Shown here: positions 35,154 through 44,465 of the stretch, piece after piece | Position numbering within the stretch: position 1 is the stretch's first letter | Layout: the number at the start of each line of letters is the position of its first letter | Source: Xenophilus sp. L33 | GTDB taxonomy: Bacteria; Pseudomonadota; Gammaproteobacteria; Burkholderiales; Burkholderiaceae_C | NCBI RefSeq assembly: GCF_009765735.1 | Contig: NZ_LMUW01000094.1 | Location: forward strand, 1-53,715 | DNA: 53,715 nucleotides | Direction of reading: 5' to 3' | Translations under genes and position numbers: made by a program | The notes under the pieces: model-generated | Databases searched by the model: none | What the model was told of the DNA's origin: nothing | The model's input: only the letters and a program-made list of their open reading frames with translations

Positions 35154-37486
35154 CGACGCATCATAGATACGTTTTGTGACATTTCGTCGCTCGCCACCGA
35201 GCGCCGGACCCGAATCGGCACCGACTTGTAGGCCGGCGTTCCGCTGCGCGCGTCGCGCCGCGACAGGTCGACCAGCACGTTGGCCTCCGGGTAGTAGGCG
35301 CCGGCGCAGCCGCGCGGGATCGCATACGCGACGGCGGTCACATTGCGCAGGACCGGGCTGTCGTCGTCCTTGGCCCGGCCGCCCGGTGGCACCGCCTCGA
35401 GGTCGACCCGGTCGCCGGCCGCGATGCCGCGTTCGGCGAGGTCCTCGGCATTGAGGAAGACCACGTCGCGTCGCCCGAAGACGCCGCGGTAGCGGTCGTC
35501 CAGGCTGTAGATGGTCGTGTTGTACTGGTCGTGGCTGCGCAGGGTCGCCAGCAGCAGCACCGACGGGTCGAGCGTCGGGTCGTCTTCCTTCACGCCCGCC
35601 ATCACCAGGAACTCGGCCTTGCCGGACTTCGTGTGCCAGATGCGCTCGGTCGGCCCGAGCGGCAGCCGGAAGCCGCCCGGCTCCTTGATGCGGGTGTTGA
35701 AGTCGGCGAAGGCCGGCAGCACCGCGGCGATGGCGTCGCGGATGCGGTCGTAGTCGGCGACCATCGCGTCCCAGTCGATGCCGTGGCGGTCGCCCAGGAC
35801 CGCCTTGGCGATCGAGGCCACGATGGCCGGCTCAGAACGCACGTGCGGCGACGGCGGCGGCAGGCGGCCGGTGGAGGCATGCACCATCGACATCGAATCC
35901 TCCACCGTCACCGATTGCGGGCCTTCGGCCTGCAGGTCGAGTTCGGTGCGGCCCAGGCAGGGCAGCAAGAGGCTCTCCTTGCCGACCAGCAGGTGCGAGC
36001 GGTTGGGCTTGGTGGCGATGTGCACCGCCAGGTCGAGCCGGCGCACCGCCGCGAAGGTGCGGCCGGGGTCGGACATCGCCACCGCCAGGTTGCCGCCCAG
36101 GCACACGAGCACTTTCGAGCGGCCGTCCTCGATCGCCTCGATCGCCTGCACCGCGTCGTGCCCGTGGGCCTCCGGCGGCGCGAAGCCGAAGACGCGCTCG
36201 ATGCCCTCGCGCAGCGCGGCCGGCGCCTTCTCGTCGATGCCGACCGTGCGGTCGCCCTGCACGTTGGAGTGGCCGCGCAAGGGGCAGATGCCGGCGCCCG
36301 GGCGCCCGTAGTTGCCGCGCAGCAGCAGCAGGTTGGAGATCTGCTGGACGTTCTCGGTGCCGTGGCCATGCTGCGTGACGCCCATGCCGTAGCAGACGAT
36401 GGCGGACTTCGCCTTGCAGTAGATTCCGGCGATGCGCTCGAGCGCCGCTCGCGGCACGCCGGCGATGCGCTCGATCTCCGGCCACGAGGTCGCCGCGAGG
36501 TCGGCCACCAGCTTCTCGAAGCCCAGCGTGTGCTCGGCGATGAAGGCGCGGTCGAGCAGGCCGGGGCCGCCGGCGGCCAGGTCCTCGGCGTCGAGCGCGA
36601 GCACGCCCTTCATCACGCCCTTGAGCGCCGCCGCGTCGCCGCCGACCTTGACCTGCAGGTAGTCGCTGGCGATGTCGGTCGAGCTGAACGTCGCCATCTC
36701 GATCGGGTTCTGCGGCTCCTGGAAGCGCTCCAGCGCACGCTCGCGCAGCGGATTGAGCACCACGATCGGCGTGCCGCGCCGGGCGGCCGCATGCAGCTGG
36801 GTCATCATCCGCGGGTGGTTGGTGCCGGGGTTGTGGCCCATCGAGATGATCAGCTCGGTGCACTCGAAGTCGTCGAGCGACACGGTGCCCTTGCCGATGC
36901 CGATCGACATCGGCAGGCCCACGCTGGTGGCCTCGTGGCACATGTTCGAGCAGTCGGGGAAGTTGTTGGTCCCGTAGGCGCGCACGAAGAGCTGGTAGAG
37001 GAAGGCGGCCTCGTTCGAGGCCCGGCCCGAGGTGTAGAACTCGGCCATGTTCGGATCCGGCAAGGCCCGCAGCGCCGCGCCGATGCGCGCGAAGGCCTCG
37101 TCCCAGGCGATCGGCAGGTAGCGGTCGGACACCGGGTCGTAGGCCATCGGATGCGTCAGCCGACCGAGGTCCTCGATGCGGTGGTCGTGCCAGCCGAGCA
37201 GCTCGGTCACGGTGTGCTGGGCGAAGACTTCGGGCGTGGCGCGCTTGCGGGTCGCCTCCCAGGTCACGGCCTTGGCGCCGTTCTCGCAGAACTCGAAGGT
37301 CGAGGTGTGCTTCGGGTCGGGCCAGGCGCAGCCGGGGCAGTCGAAGCCGTCCGGCTGGTTGTTGCGCAGCATGATCTGCGTGCCCGAGACGGTGTTCATC
37401 TGGCCGCGGATCGTGCGCGCGACCGCGGCGAGCGCATCCCAGCCGCCGGCGGGATGGTCGTACTTGCGGATTCCTTCGTCTTTCAT
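35150..37486 (-). CDS. FdhF/YdeP family molybdopterin oxidoreductase
   Basis: A 778-residue molybdopterin-guanine-dinucleotide enzyme of the YdeP/FdhF-alpha type. N-terminal cysteines C50, C53 and C67 (FDCPGCAWPDP, then FCENG) suit an iron-sulfur site. Molybdopterin motifs include FYTSGRASNEAAFLYQ, NFPDCSNMCHEAT, MGHNPGTNHPRM and the C-terminal binding domain LLATLRSHDQYNTTIYSLDD. There is no signal peptide, so it is cytoplasmic. YdeP proteins are linked to acid resistance in E. coli and to formate oxidation by similarity; activity here is unknown. The start MKDEGIRKYDHPAGGW at 37486 is family-like. Confidence 0.92.
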   Translation of the reverse strand: MKDEGIRKYDHPAGGWDALAAVARTIRGQMNTVSGTQIMLRNNQPDGFDCPGCAWPDPKHTSTFEFCENGAKAVTWEATRKRATPEVFAQHTVTELLGWHDHRIEDLGRLTHPMAYDPVSDRYLPIAWDEAFARIGAALRALPDPNMAEFYTSGRASNEAAFLYQLFVRAYGTNNFPDCSNMCHEATSVGLPMSIGIGKGTVSLDDFECTELIISMGHNPGTNHPRMMTQLHAAARRGTPIVVLNPLRERALERFQEPQNPIEMATFSSTDIASDYLQVKVGGDAAALKGVMKGVLALDAEDLAAGGPGLLDRAFIAEHTLGFEKLVADLAATSWPEIERIAGVPRAALERIAGIYCKAKSAIVCYGMGVTQHGHGTENVQQISNLLLLRGNYGRPGAGICPLRGHSNVQGDRTVGIDEKAPAALREGIERVFGFAPPEAHGHDAVQAIEAIEDGRSKVLVCLGGNLAVAMSDPGRTFAAVRRLDLAVHIATKPNRSHLLVGKESLLLPCLGRTELDLQAEGPQSVTVEDSMSMVHASTGRLPPPSPHVRSEPAIVASIAKAVLGDRHGIDWDAMVADYDRIRDAIAAVLPAFADFNTRIKEPGGFRLPLGPTERIWHTKSGKAEFLVMAGVKEDDPTLDPSVLLLATLRSHDQYNTTIYSLDDRYRGVFGRRDVVFLNAEDLAERGIAAGDRVDLEAVPPGGRAKDDDSPVLRNVTAVAYAIPRGCAGAYYPEANVLVDLSRRDARSGTPAYKSVPIRVRRSVASDEMSQNVSMMRR

Positions 37487-37496
37487 GCCGGTGCCT

Positions 37497-39698
37497 TCAC
37501 GAGATGGAGGGTTGCAGTATGGCGACGCCGTGCGGCGCCAGCCACTTGCTCGCGTAGCCACTCAAGGCCTGCACCTGCAGGTGGATCAGCCGGAGCTCCG
37601 TGTCCACCAGCCGCCGCGCCGGATCGGCTTCCTGCGGCGCCGGGCCGACGTCCGGTGCGGGCGGCAGGCTCGCCGCATCGGCGCTCGAAGAAGGCCCCGC
37701 GAACGTCCCGGCCAGATGGTCGAGGGCGCGCGCCGCGCTTTCCGAGGCGGCGCCGACTTCCCGCGCCTGGCGCTCGTCCAGCGCCACGCGATGGGCGCCG
37801 AGCGCCGACAGGTAGCTCAGCAGGGTGTGCGACTGGATCAGGAAGCGCAGCGCGATGCCGGCGCGCGGCCGGACGAAGCCGGGCTCGCGGAACATGTCCG
37901 AGACGGCGACCGCCAGCGCGGCGTCGGCGTTGTGCGCGTTGCGCCGGGCCAGCCGGTAGGGCAGGTCGTCGCGCGCGCCGGCCAGGTATTGACCGGCGAT
38001 CGCGCGCAGGTAGCCCGCCTGGTTGCGCAGCGCCGCGGCCGCCAGTTCGTTGAAGCGCTGGGCCTGCCAGTGCGGCAGCACCAGCAGCATCGCGAGGCCG
38101 GCGATGACGCTGCCGATCGCGGTGTCGACCAGGCGCGGGACGATCAGCGCGTTGCTGTGGCCGACCTGGTTGAAGCACATCAGCACCAGCACCGTCATGC
38201 AGGTGGTGGCCAGCAGGTAGCGCCTGGCGCGGGTCGCGAAGAACAGCACGCCGGCGGCCACCGCCAGCAGCGCCTGCACCGCGTGCTGGGGAAAGAGGTC
38301 GACCAGCGCCCAGCCGGCCAGCACGCCGAGCGCGGTGCCGGCCATGCGCTGGCCCATGCGCGACACCGTGTCGCCCCAGGTCTGCTGGCAGACGAAGAGC
38401 GTGGTCAGCAGGATCCAGTAGCCCTGCGCCGGGTGGATCCAGCGCATCACGCCGAAGCCGGCCGCCAGCGCCACCGCCAGCCGCAGCGCGTGGCGGAACA
38501 GCGGCGAGCGCGGCGCAAGCTGCCGCCGCACCCGTTCGAGCGCGTCGCGCCAGGAGCGCGGCGAGCGATCGAAGAGGCCCATGTCGGCGCGGCCGGCCTC
38601 TGCCGACGCTTCGCTGGCGCCGGCCAGCTGGCCGTCGAGCTGCTCGAGGTTGTCCGCCAGCGCCTCGATCGAGGCCAGCAGCGCGACCCGCTCCGGCGAG
38701 CGCGCCTGGCCGCGTTCGTGCGCGATGGCGCTGCGCAGCTCGGCCAGCGCCTGCACTGTCTCGTGGCCGACCACGAAGGCCTCGCGTCGCTCGATCGACC
38801 GGGCCAACCGGCCGCAGGCGGCGCCTTGCAGGTGCAGCACGCGCTGGCAGCGATAGAGCAGGTCGCTGTGGAAGAAGGCGTCGGCCAGGGCGTTGTAGTC
38901 GTCGTGCGAGGAGCTGGCGCGCTCGTGCACGTCCTGGGCGATCAGGTAGAGGCCGCGCAGGCGGGCGATGCGGCTGTCCGGCGGCTGCGCGCCGATGCGC
39001 CGGAAGATGCTTTCCTTGGCGGCGTTGAGCTCGGTCACCACCTCGGCATTGACCTGCGACAGCGACAGCCGCTTGCGCTCGATGTCGATGCCGCGCAGCG
39101 GTTCGAACAGCGAGGCCTTGAAGCGCACGTAGCGGCCCAGCACCGTGAAGAGCCGCGCCAGCCGCACCCGCACCGGCTGCGCCGGCAGGACGACGCTCCA
39201 GGCCACCGAGAAGACGCCGTACCAGGCCGCGCCGGCCAGCAGCAGCAGCAGGTCGTGCCGGTGCTCGTCCGCGCTCGCATCGGGATGGCTCGCGATGCCG
39301 AGCGTCGCGTACATCGCCAGGATCAGGGTGGCGTAGCCGATCGCCTTGTAGCGCGCCTCGACCGCGCCGAGCATCGTGAGCCAGAAGGCCGACAGCGCCA
39401 GCATCGCGATGAAGAAGGGCGGCCGGTCGATCAGGCCGGCCACCGCGAGGGCCGCGGCCGCGAAGCAGGCCAGCGTGACCGCTTGCGCCCGCAGCCGGCC
39501 GCTGCCGCTGTCGTCGGTCTCGGCCAGCGCGCTGGCGATGGCGCCGAGGAAGAGCGGCGTGACGGCGTCCATGCGGCCGAGCCAGCCGCACAGCGCCATC
39601 AGGCTGCCGAGCGTGAGCATCACGCGCAGCGCCTGGGCCTGCTCGGCCGCGCGCGTGCGAAGCCGTTGCAGGAAGGACTCGTCGTCCGGCGTCAGCAT
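37497..39698 (-). CDS. FUSC family inner membrane protein (YccS-like)
   Basis: A 733-residue membrane protein of the FUSC group. Two hydrophobic blocks are visible: about residues 20-190 with several helices (LGSLMALCGWLGRM, AVTLACFAAAALAVAGLI), and about 420-560 (ALRLAVALAAGFGVMRWIHP, YWILLTTLFVCQQTWGDT, RMAGTALGVLAGWALVDLF). Soluble regions lie after each. GYWILLTTLFVCQ is the hallmark of the FUSC/ArAE fold, related to aromatic acid efflux. The substrate is unknown. The start MLTPDDESFLQRL is at 39698. It ends 10 bp before the oxidoreductase start and may be cotranscribed with it. Confidence 0.92.
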   Translation of the reverse strand: MLTPDDESFLQRLRTRAAEQAQALRVMLTLGSLMALCGWLGRMDAVTPLFLGAIASALAETDDSGSGRLRAQAVTLACFAAAALAVAGLIDRPPFFIAMLALSAFWLTMLGAVEARYKAIGYATLILAMYATLGIASHPDASADEHRHDLLLLLAGAAWYGVFSVAWSVVLPAQPVRVRLARLFTVLGRYVRFKASLFEPLRGIDIERKRLSLSQVNAEVVTELNAAKESIFRRIGAQPPDSRIARLRGLYLIAQDVHERASSSHDDYNALADAFFHSDLLYRCQRVLHLQGAACGRLARSIERREAFVVGHETVQALAELRSAIAHERGQARSPERVALLASIEALADNLEQLDGQLAGASEASAEAGRADMGLFDRSPRSWRDALERVRRQLAPRSPLFRHALRLAVALAAGFGVMRWIHPAQGYWILLTTLFVCQQTWGDTVSRMGQRMAGTALGVLAGWALVDLFPQHAVQALLAVAAGVLFFATRARRYLLATTCMTVLVLMCFNQVGHSNALIVPRLVDTAIGSVIAGLAMLLVLPHWQAQRFNELAAAALRNQAGYLRAIAGQYLAGARDDLPYRLARRNAHNADAALAVAVSDMFREPGFVRPRAGIALRFLIQSHTLLSYLSALGAHRVALDERQAREVGAASESAARALDHLAGTFAGPSSSADAASLPPAPDVGPAPQEADPARRLVDTELRLIHLQVQALSGYASKWLAPHGVAILQPSIS

Positions 39699-39729
39699 GG
39701 CGCGCGCCCGGCGTGGCGGCTGCGCCCGC

Positions 39730-40971
39730 TCAGGTCCCGACGCTGGCCGTGCGGGCCGCGACCCGCGCACGCGCATCCGACACCGCCCAGGCGAAGATGC
39801 CCATGCCGGCCACCGCGAGCAGGGCGCCGACCCAGCCGGTCGAGGTCCAGCCCAGGCCGGCGTCGATCGCCACGCCGCCCAGCCAGGCGCCCAGCGCGTT
39901 GGCCGCGTTGAAGGCCGAATGGTTGAGCGCCGCCGCCAGCGTCTGGGCGTCGCCGGCGACGTCCATCAGGCGGATCTGCAGCGCCGGCGCGATGGCCACG
40001 ATGGTGCCGAGCAGCAGCACGTTGATCGAGACCGTGAGCCAGTGGTGCGAGGTCCAGACGAAGGCCAGCAGCACCACCGCCGAATAGACGATGACGCCGC
40101 CGATGGTGCGCATCAGGTGCTTGTCGGCCAGGCGCGAGCCGACCAGGTTGCCTAGCACCATGCCGACGCCGAAGAGCGCCAGCACCAGCGGCACGTGCTC
40201 GATGCTCATGCCGGCGACCTCGGTGAGCGTCGGCTTGATGTAGCTGAAGACCGCGAACATGCCGCCGAAGCCGATGGCGCCGATGCCCAGCGTCAGCCAC
40301 ACCTGCTTGCGCTTGAGCGCGCCCAGTTCGCGCAGCGGGCTGGCGCCGTGCGTCGGCAGCAGGTTCGGCACGTCGCGCCAGATCATCCCGACCGCCGCCA
40401 GCGCGATCACCGCGACGAAGACGAAGGCCGCGCGCCAGCCGAAGACCTGGCCGAGCCAGGCGGCGATCGGCACGCCGGCGAGGGTCGCGCCGGTGAGGCC
40501 GAGCATCACCAGCCCGACCGCGCGGGCCCGCCGTCCGGGCGGCGCCAGCGTGGCCGCGACCAGGGCCGCGACGCCGAAGAAGGTGCCGTGCGGGAAGCCG
40601 CTGACGAAGCGAAGCAGCAGCAGCGACCCGTAGCCCGGCGCCGCGGCGCTGGCGAAGTTGCCGATCGCGAAGGCCAGCATCAGCGCCATGAGCAGGTTGC
40701 GCCGGCCCCAGCCGGCCGCCGCCACCGCCAGCACCGGCGCGCCGATGACCACGCCCATCGCATAGGCGCTGATCGCATGGCCGGCCTGCGGGATGCTGAC
40801 GCCGATGTTGCGCGCGACCTCGGGCAGGAGGCCCATGATCACGAACTCGCCGGTGCCGATGGCGAAGCCGCCGACGCCGAGCGCGAGGATGGCGCGCAGC
40901 ATGCGGCGTTCGCTGGTGGCGTCGTCGGTGTGGAGGGAAGGGGTGTCTGCGGCTACGGTGGGGGAGCTCAT
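39730..40971 (-). CDS. MFS transporter, AraJ/arabinose efflux permease-like
   Basis: A 413-residue major facilitator with 12 predicted helices. The N-terminal segment LALGVGGFAIGTGEFVIMGL with LLPEVARNIGVS and AGHAISAYAMGVVIGAP is typical of AraJ/YdhP-type drug or sugar efflux permeases. The motif A loop is represented by GWGRRNLLM. The start MSSPTVAADTPS at 40971 precedes a short polar tail before helix 1. Substrate unknown. It lies 31 bp upstream of the FUSC gene on the same strand, so both transporters and the molybdoenzyme genes may form one transcript. Confidence 0.92.
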   Translation of the reverse strand: MSSPTVAADTPSLHTDDATSERRMLRAILALGVGGFAIGTGEFVIMGLLPEVARNIGVSIPQAGHAISAYAMGVVIGAPVLAVAAAGWGRRNLLMALMLAFAIGNFASAAAPGYGSLLLLRFVSGFPHGTFFGVAALVAATLAPPGRRARAVGLVMLGLTGATLAGVPIAAWLGQVFGWRAAFVFVAVIALAAVGMIWRDVPNLLPTHGASPLRELGALKRKQVWLTLGIGAIGFGGMFAVFSYIKPTLTEVAGMSIEHVPLVLALFGVGMVLGNLVGSRLADKHLMRTIGGVIVYSAVVLLAFVWTSHHWLTVSINVLLLGTIVAIAPALQIRLMDVAGDAQTLAAALNHSAFNAANALGAWLGGVAIDAGLGWTSTGWVGALLAVAGMGIFAWAVSDARARVAARTASVGT

Positions 40972-41050
40972 CGAGCGGGTCCTGGGGTTAACCCTGATTA
41001 TCCCAGGATGCGTCTTGCAGTGCGCCGGCTGTTGCGCAAAACCGCCATCG

Positions 41051-42532
41051 TCAGCCGGGGATCGCACGCCCGAGCGCGCCAATCGAACGGATCGCCTCCC
41101 GGTCCGGCTTGCCCTGCGGCGTCAGCGGCACCGCATCGCCGAAGAGGAGCCGCACCGAGCGGGCCACCGATGCGCCGTGCGCGTCGGCGATGGCCGCGAT
41201 GCAGTCGCCGGCCTCGACGCGCTGGCCCGGGCGGCTCAGCAGGAGCGCGACCCAGCCGTCGCCTTCGCGCACCAACGTGACGGAGCGCAGCGCCGGCAGC
41301 CGCTGCAGCAGGCCGTCCTCGATCAGCGTCGGGCTCACCATGCGGCCGTCGACGAAGTCGATGTCGACCGCGCGGCCGAAGATTTGCAGGCGGCCGTCTT
41401 CCATCAACCGGCCGAGGTCGCCCGAGCGGTACCAGCCGCCCTCGAAGGCGGCGGCCTCGAGGTCGGGACGGTGGCGGTAGCCCTGTGCCATCGCGGGCGA
41501 GCGCACCTCGATGCTGCCGATCTCCCCGTCGCTGGCCAGCGTGCCGTCCGGCCGCCGCAGGCGCAGCGCGACCGACGGCAGCAGGTGACCGGCGCTGACC
41601 GTGTCGTCTTCCGCTGCGGCCGACAGGCTCACCAGGCCCATCTCGCTGGCGCCATAGGTGTGGACCACGCGCGGTCCGAAGCGCTCGTGGGCGCGGCGGC
41701 GCAGGGTCGGCGGCGCGGAAGCGCCGATGTGGCTGACCGTCCGCAAGCTCGACAGGTCGGCCGACGCCAGCCGCGGATGGTCCATCAGCTCGAAGAGCTG
41801 CGGCTCGACCAGGAACAGGTCGGTGATGCCTTCGGCCTCGATCGTCGCGGCGGTGTCGACCGGGTCGCAGCGCTCGCGCAGCACCACGGTGCCGCCGCCG
41901 AGCAGCGTCATGTCGACCAGCACCTGCGAGAGGTAGGCGAGCGGCCCGTTGACGAGCTGCCTGCGGTCGGTCGGGCTCGGCACGCTCACCATCGCGCCGT
42001 AGGTCGCGAAGGTGCGCCAGCTGCCCTTGGGCACGCCGGTGCTGCCGCCGGAGGAGACGATGACCGCGAGGTCGTCGGGTCTTGCGCGGCAGGCGAAGGC
42101 GCCGTCGGGCTGCGCGGCGGCCGCCGCCTGCAGGTCGAGGCCGCCGGCCGGAGCGATGCCGAGGCCGGCGAGCGTCGCCGCGGTGTCGGGCGGCGCGAGA
42201 TGCGCGGTCGCGGGCAGCACGACCAGCAGCTTCGGCTCCAGCGTGCGGACCAGTTGGGCGCGCGTGTCGGGCGTGCCGGCGTCCGAGAGGAAGGTCGCGG
42301 CGGCGCCGACGAGGTTGGCCGCGTAGCGCAGCGCGAGCGCGTCCGGGTGGTTCGACGCGAAGATCGCGACCAGGTCGCCGCGGCCGACGTGCAGCGCATC
42401 GAGCGCGCGGGCGAGGCGATGGATCCGCGAGAGCAGCGCGCTGGCCTGCACGTCGCGGTCTTCGTGCCTCAGGCACGGCCGGTCGCCCATACCGGCCAGT
42501 ATGGCGACGAGGCGTTCGATGTAGGTGGGCAT
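41051..42532 (-). CDS. AMP-dependent synthetase/ligase (ANL superfamily), stand-alone
   Basis: A 493-residue adenylate-forming enzyme. The phosphate loop is SSGGSTGVPKG. HTYGASEMG, YRSGDLGRL and the catalytic Lys in PLTPQGKPDREAI are all present. It has no carrier domain or NRPS partner next to it. Family members make acyl-CoA or load acyl groups on carriers; the pocket does not identify a substrate. The start MPTYIERLVAILAG at 42532 is preferred over an upstream frame that runs through the intergenic region. It is divergent from the TPS operon across 251 bp. It could serve the same pathway as the NRPS-PKS, but there is no direct evidence. Confidence 0.88.
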   Translation of the reverse strand: MPTYIERLVAILAGMGDRPCLRHEDRDVQASALLSRIHRLARALDALHVGRGDLVAIFASNHPDALALRYAANLVGAAATFLSDAGTPDTRAQLVRTLEPKLLVVLPATAHLAPPDTAATLAGLGIAPAGGLDLQAAAAAQPDGAFACRARPDDLAVIVSSGGSTGVPKGSWRTFATYGAMVSVPSPTDRRQLVNGPLAYLSQVLVDMTLLGGGTVVLRERCDPVDTAATIEAEGITDLFLVEPQLFELMDHPRLASADLSSLRTVSHIGASAPPTLRRRAHERFGPRVVHTYGASEMGLVSLSAAAEDDTVSAGHLLPSVALRLRRPDGTLASDGEIGSIEVRSPAMAQGYRHRPDLEAAAFEGGWYRSGDLGRLMEDGRLQIFGRAVDIDFVDGRMVSPTLIEDGLLQRLPALRSVTLVREGDGWVALLLSRPGQRVEAGDCIAAIADAHGASVARSVRLLFGDAVPLTPQGKPDREAIRSIGALGRAIPG

Positions 42533-42717
42533 TGAGATGCAACGTTTCGACTTATCGCGGCGACTTTCCCGCATCGCCGCAGGGCGTGCAAGCCGCGAAA
42601 CTTTGTGAGGGATTGCGGTCGTAGTGCCTGGAATCGCGGCATCTTCGCCGGCTGCGTTGTCCCGCAGCGTCACGGAGCGACCGGATCGAGTTACATCAAT
42701 TTACGATTCCGGCTTCC

Positions 42718-42755
42718 CTGAACAGACCGTGAGGCACCCGGCGTCATTTGTTCAG
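42718..42755. promoter_or_regulatory. interrupted inverted repeat upstream of the TPS operon
   Basis: CTGAACA (42718-42724) and TGTTCAG (42749-42755) are exact reverse complements 24 bases apart. They lie about 30-66 bp before the TpsB start codon. The spacing corresponds to about three helical turns between arm centres, compatible with a dimeric or looping regulator. It may equally be chance. No convincing promoter hexamers could be assigned in the 251-bp gap. Confidence 0.3.
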
Positions 42756-42783
42756 CCGTCCCACTCGAGGAACGACACGACAA

Positions 42784-44445
42784 ATGAGCGCAAGCCTGAA
42801 GTCCACCCTGGCGCGTTGCGCGATCGCGGGCGCAGTGGCGCTGGGCGCCGCCGCCGCGGCCGCAGCCGATGAGGTCCGCTTCGACATCGCGCGCTTCCAG
42901 GTCGACGGCAACACGCTGCTGGGCACTTCGGACATCGACCGCCGTCTGGCGCCGCTCGCCGGCCACGACCGTGCCTACGCCGACATCCAGCGCGCCGTCG
43001 AAGCCCTGCAGGACGCCTATCGCCAGGCCGGCTACACGGCCGTCGCCGTCTCGCTGCCCGAGCAGGAGCTGAGCGGCGGCGTGGTGCGCATCCGGGTCGT
43101 CGAAAGCGTGATCGGGTCGGTGCGCGTCACCGGCAACCAGCACTTCGGCACCGACAACATCCGCGCCAGCCTGCTGCCGCTGCAGGAAGGCCGCCCGCCC
43201 AACCTGCGCGCGATCTCGGAGGCGATCCAGCTGGCCAACGACAACCCGGCCAAGCAGGTCGGCGTCAGCCTTTCCGAAGGCGCCACGCCCGGCAGCATCG
43301 ATGCCGATGTCGCCGTCACCGACCACAACCCGCTGCGCCTGATCGCCACGATCGACAACAGCGGCACGCCGGCCACCGGCGACTGGCGCACCGGCATCGC
43401 GCTGCAGCACGCCGACCTCTTCGGCCGCGACCAGGTCGGCACCGTCGCCTACACCACCTCGCCCGACAAGCCGCAGGGCGCGCGCATGGACCTCTATTCG
43501 ATCGGCTATCGCATCCCGTTCTACGGCATCGGCGACAGCATGGACTTCGTCTACGGCAAGTCGAACGTCGACTCGGCCGCCAGCTCGCCCACGCTCGGCG
43601 GCGTGCTCGGCTTCACCGGCAAGGGCGACATCTACGGCGTGCGCTGGAACCACTTCCTCGGCCGCGACGGCGAGGGCTCCTCGAAGCTGGTGCTGGGGCT
43701 CGACCGCATCGACATCGACTCGTCGTGCAACGTCGGCGGCGAAGCGGTGAGCATCGCCGGACCGACGCCGCCGATCGCCGCCTGCGTGCCCTACCGGACC
43801 ACGCCGCTGAGCCTCACCTACGCCGGCCAGCGCGACGGGGTCGAGCGCAGCCTGCTCTACAGCCTCGGCATCTCGCGCAACATCCCGGGCGGCAACAGCT
43901 ACACCAACGTCGACGGCCGCGTCGACCGCTACTCCTACCTGAGCGCGGGCAACCGCGACAGCTCGGACGACTTTGTGATCGTGAACGGCGCCGGCTCGAT
44001 CGTGCAGGCGCTGCCCGGCGGCTGGCAGGCGCGCCTGGCCGGCGTCGGGCAGTACACGCACTCGGCGCTGGTCGCCAGCGCGCAGTTCTCGCTGACCGGC
44101 GCGCTGCTGGTGCGCGGCTTCGAGGAGCGCGCGGTGGTGGCGGACAGCGGCGTGGTGGTCAACGCCGAGATCTACACGCCGGAGCTGGGAGCGCGGCTCG
44201 GCCTGCCGGGGCAGCTGCGGCTGCTGGCCTTCGTCGACGGCGGCCACGGCAGCAACAACGGCACCGACGGCCTCTCGACCCCTTTCACGGTGAACGTGTC
44301 GAGCACCGGGCTGGGCGCGCGCTACGCCTGGACGCGCGACCTGAGCCTGCGGCTGGACGTGGCTCGCGTCCTCGACGCGGGCAACGCGACCAACGAGAAG
44401 CGCGGCGACTGGCGCGCCCAGTTCAGCGCCGTGCTGGCGTATTGA
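42784..44445 (+). CDS. ShlB/FhaC/HecB family two-partner secretion transporter (TpsB)
   Basis: A 553-residue outer-membrane protein that exports the TpsA product. A signal peptide (LARCAIAGAVALGAAAAAAA) is followed by POTRA domains: FDIARFQVDGNTLLGTSDID through GYTAVAVSLPEQELSGG, then VRIRVVESVIGSVRVTGNQHF. The C-terminal half is a 16-strand-type beta barrel, with QLRLLAFVDGGHG near its end (VDGG is a conserved FhaC-type barrel element). The final AQFSAVLAY is an aromatic-ended outer-membrane strand. The ATG at 42784 is chosen over 42748 because it leads directly into the signal peptide. It is followed by tpsA after 20 bp. Confidence 0.95.
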   Translation: MSASLKSTLARCAIAGAVALGAAAAAAADEVRFDIARFQVDGNTLLGTSDIDRRLAPLAGHDRAYADIQRAVEALQDAYRQAGYTAVAVSLPEQELSGGVVRIRVVESVIGSVRVTGNQHFGTDNIRASLLPLQEGRPPNLRAISEAIQLANDNPAKQVGVSLSEGATPGSIDADVAVTDHNPLRLIATIDNSGTPATGDWRTGIALQHADLFGRDQVGTVAYTTSPDKPQGARMDLYSIGYRIPFYGIGDSMDFVYGKSNVDSAASSPTLGGVLGFTGKGDIYGVRWNHFLGRDGEGSSKLVLGLDRIDIDSSCNVGGEAVSIAGPTPPIAACVPYRTTPLSLTYAGQRDGVERSLLYSLGISRNIPGGNSYTNVDGRVDRYSYLSAGNRDSSDDFVIVNGAGSIVQALPGGWQARLAGVGQYTHSALVASAQFSLTGALLVRGFEERAVVADSGVVVNAEIYTPELGARLGLPGQLRLLAFVDGGHGSNNGTDGLSTPFTVNVSSTGLGARYAWTRDLSLRLDVARVLDAGNATNEKRGDWRAQFSAVLAY

Positions 44446-44465
44446 AGAGCGGAAGAAGGAACGAC

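Noticed and set aside
35531..39911. 840- and 911-residue plus-strand frames
   Set aside because: Both are shadows of the molybdoenzyme and FUSC genes. Composition is repetitive and no start or domain is supported.
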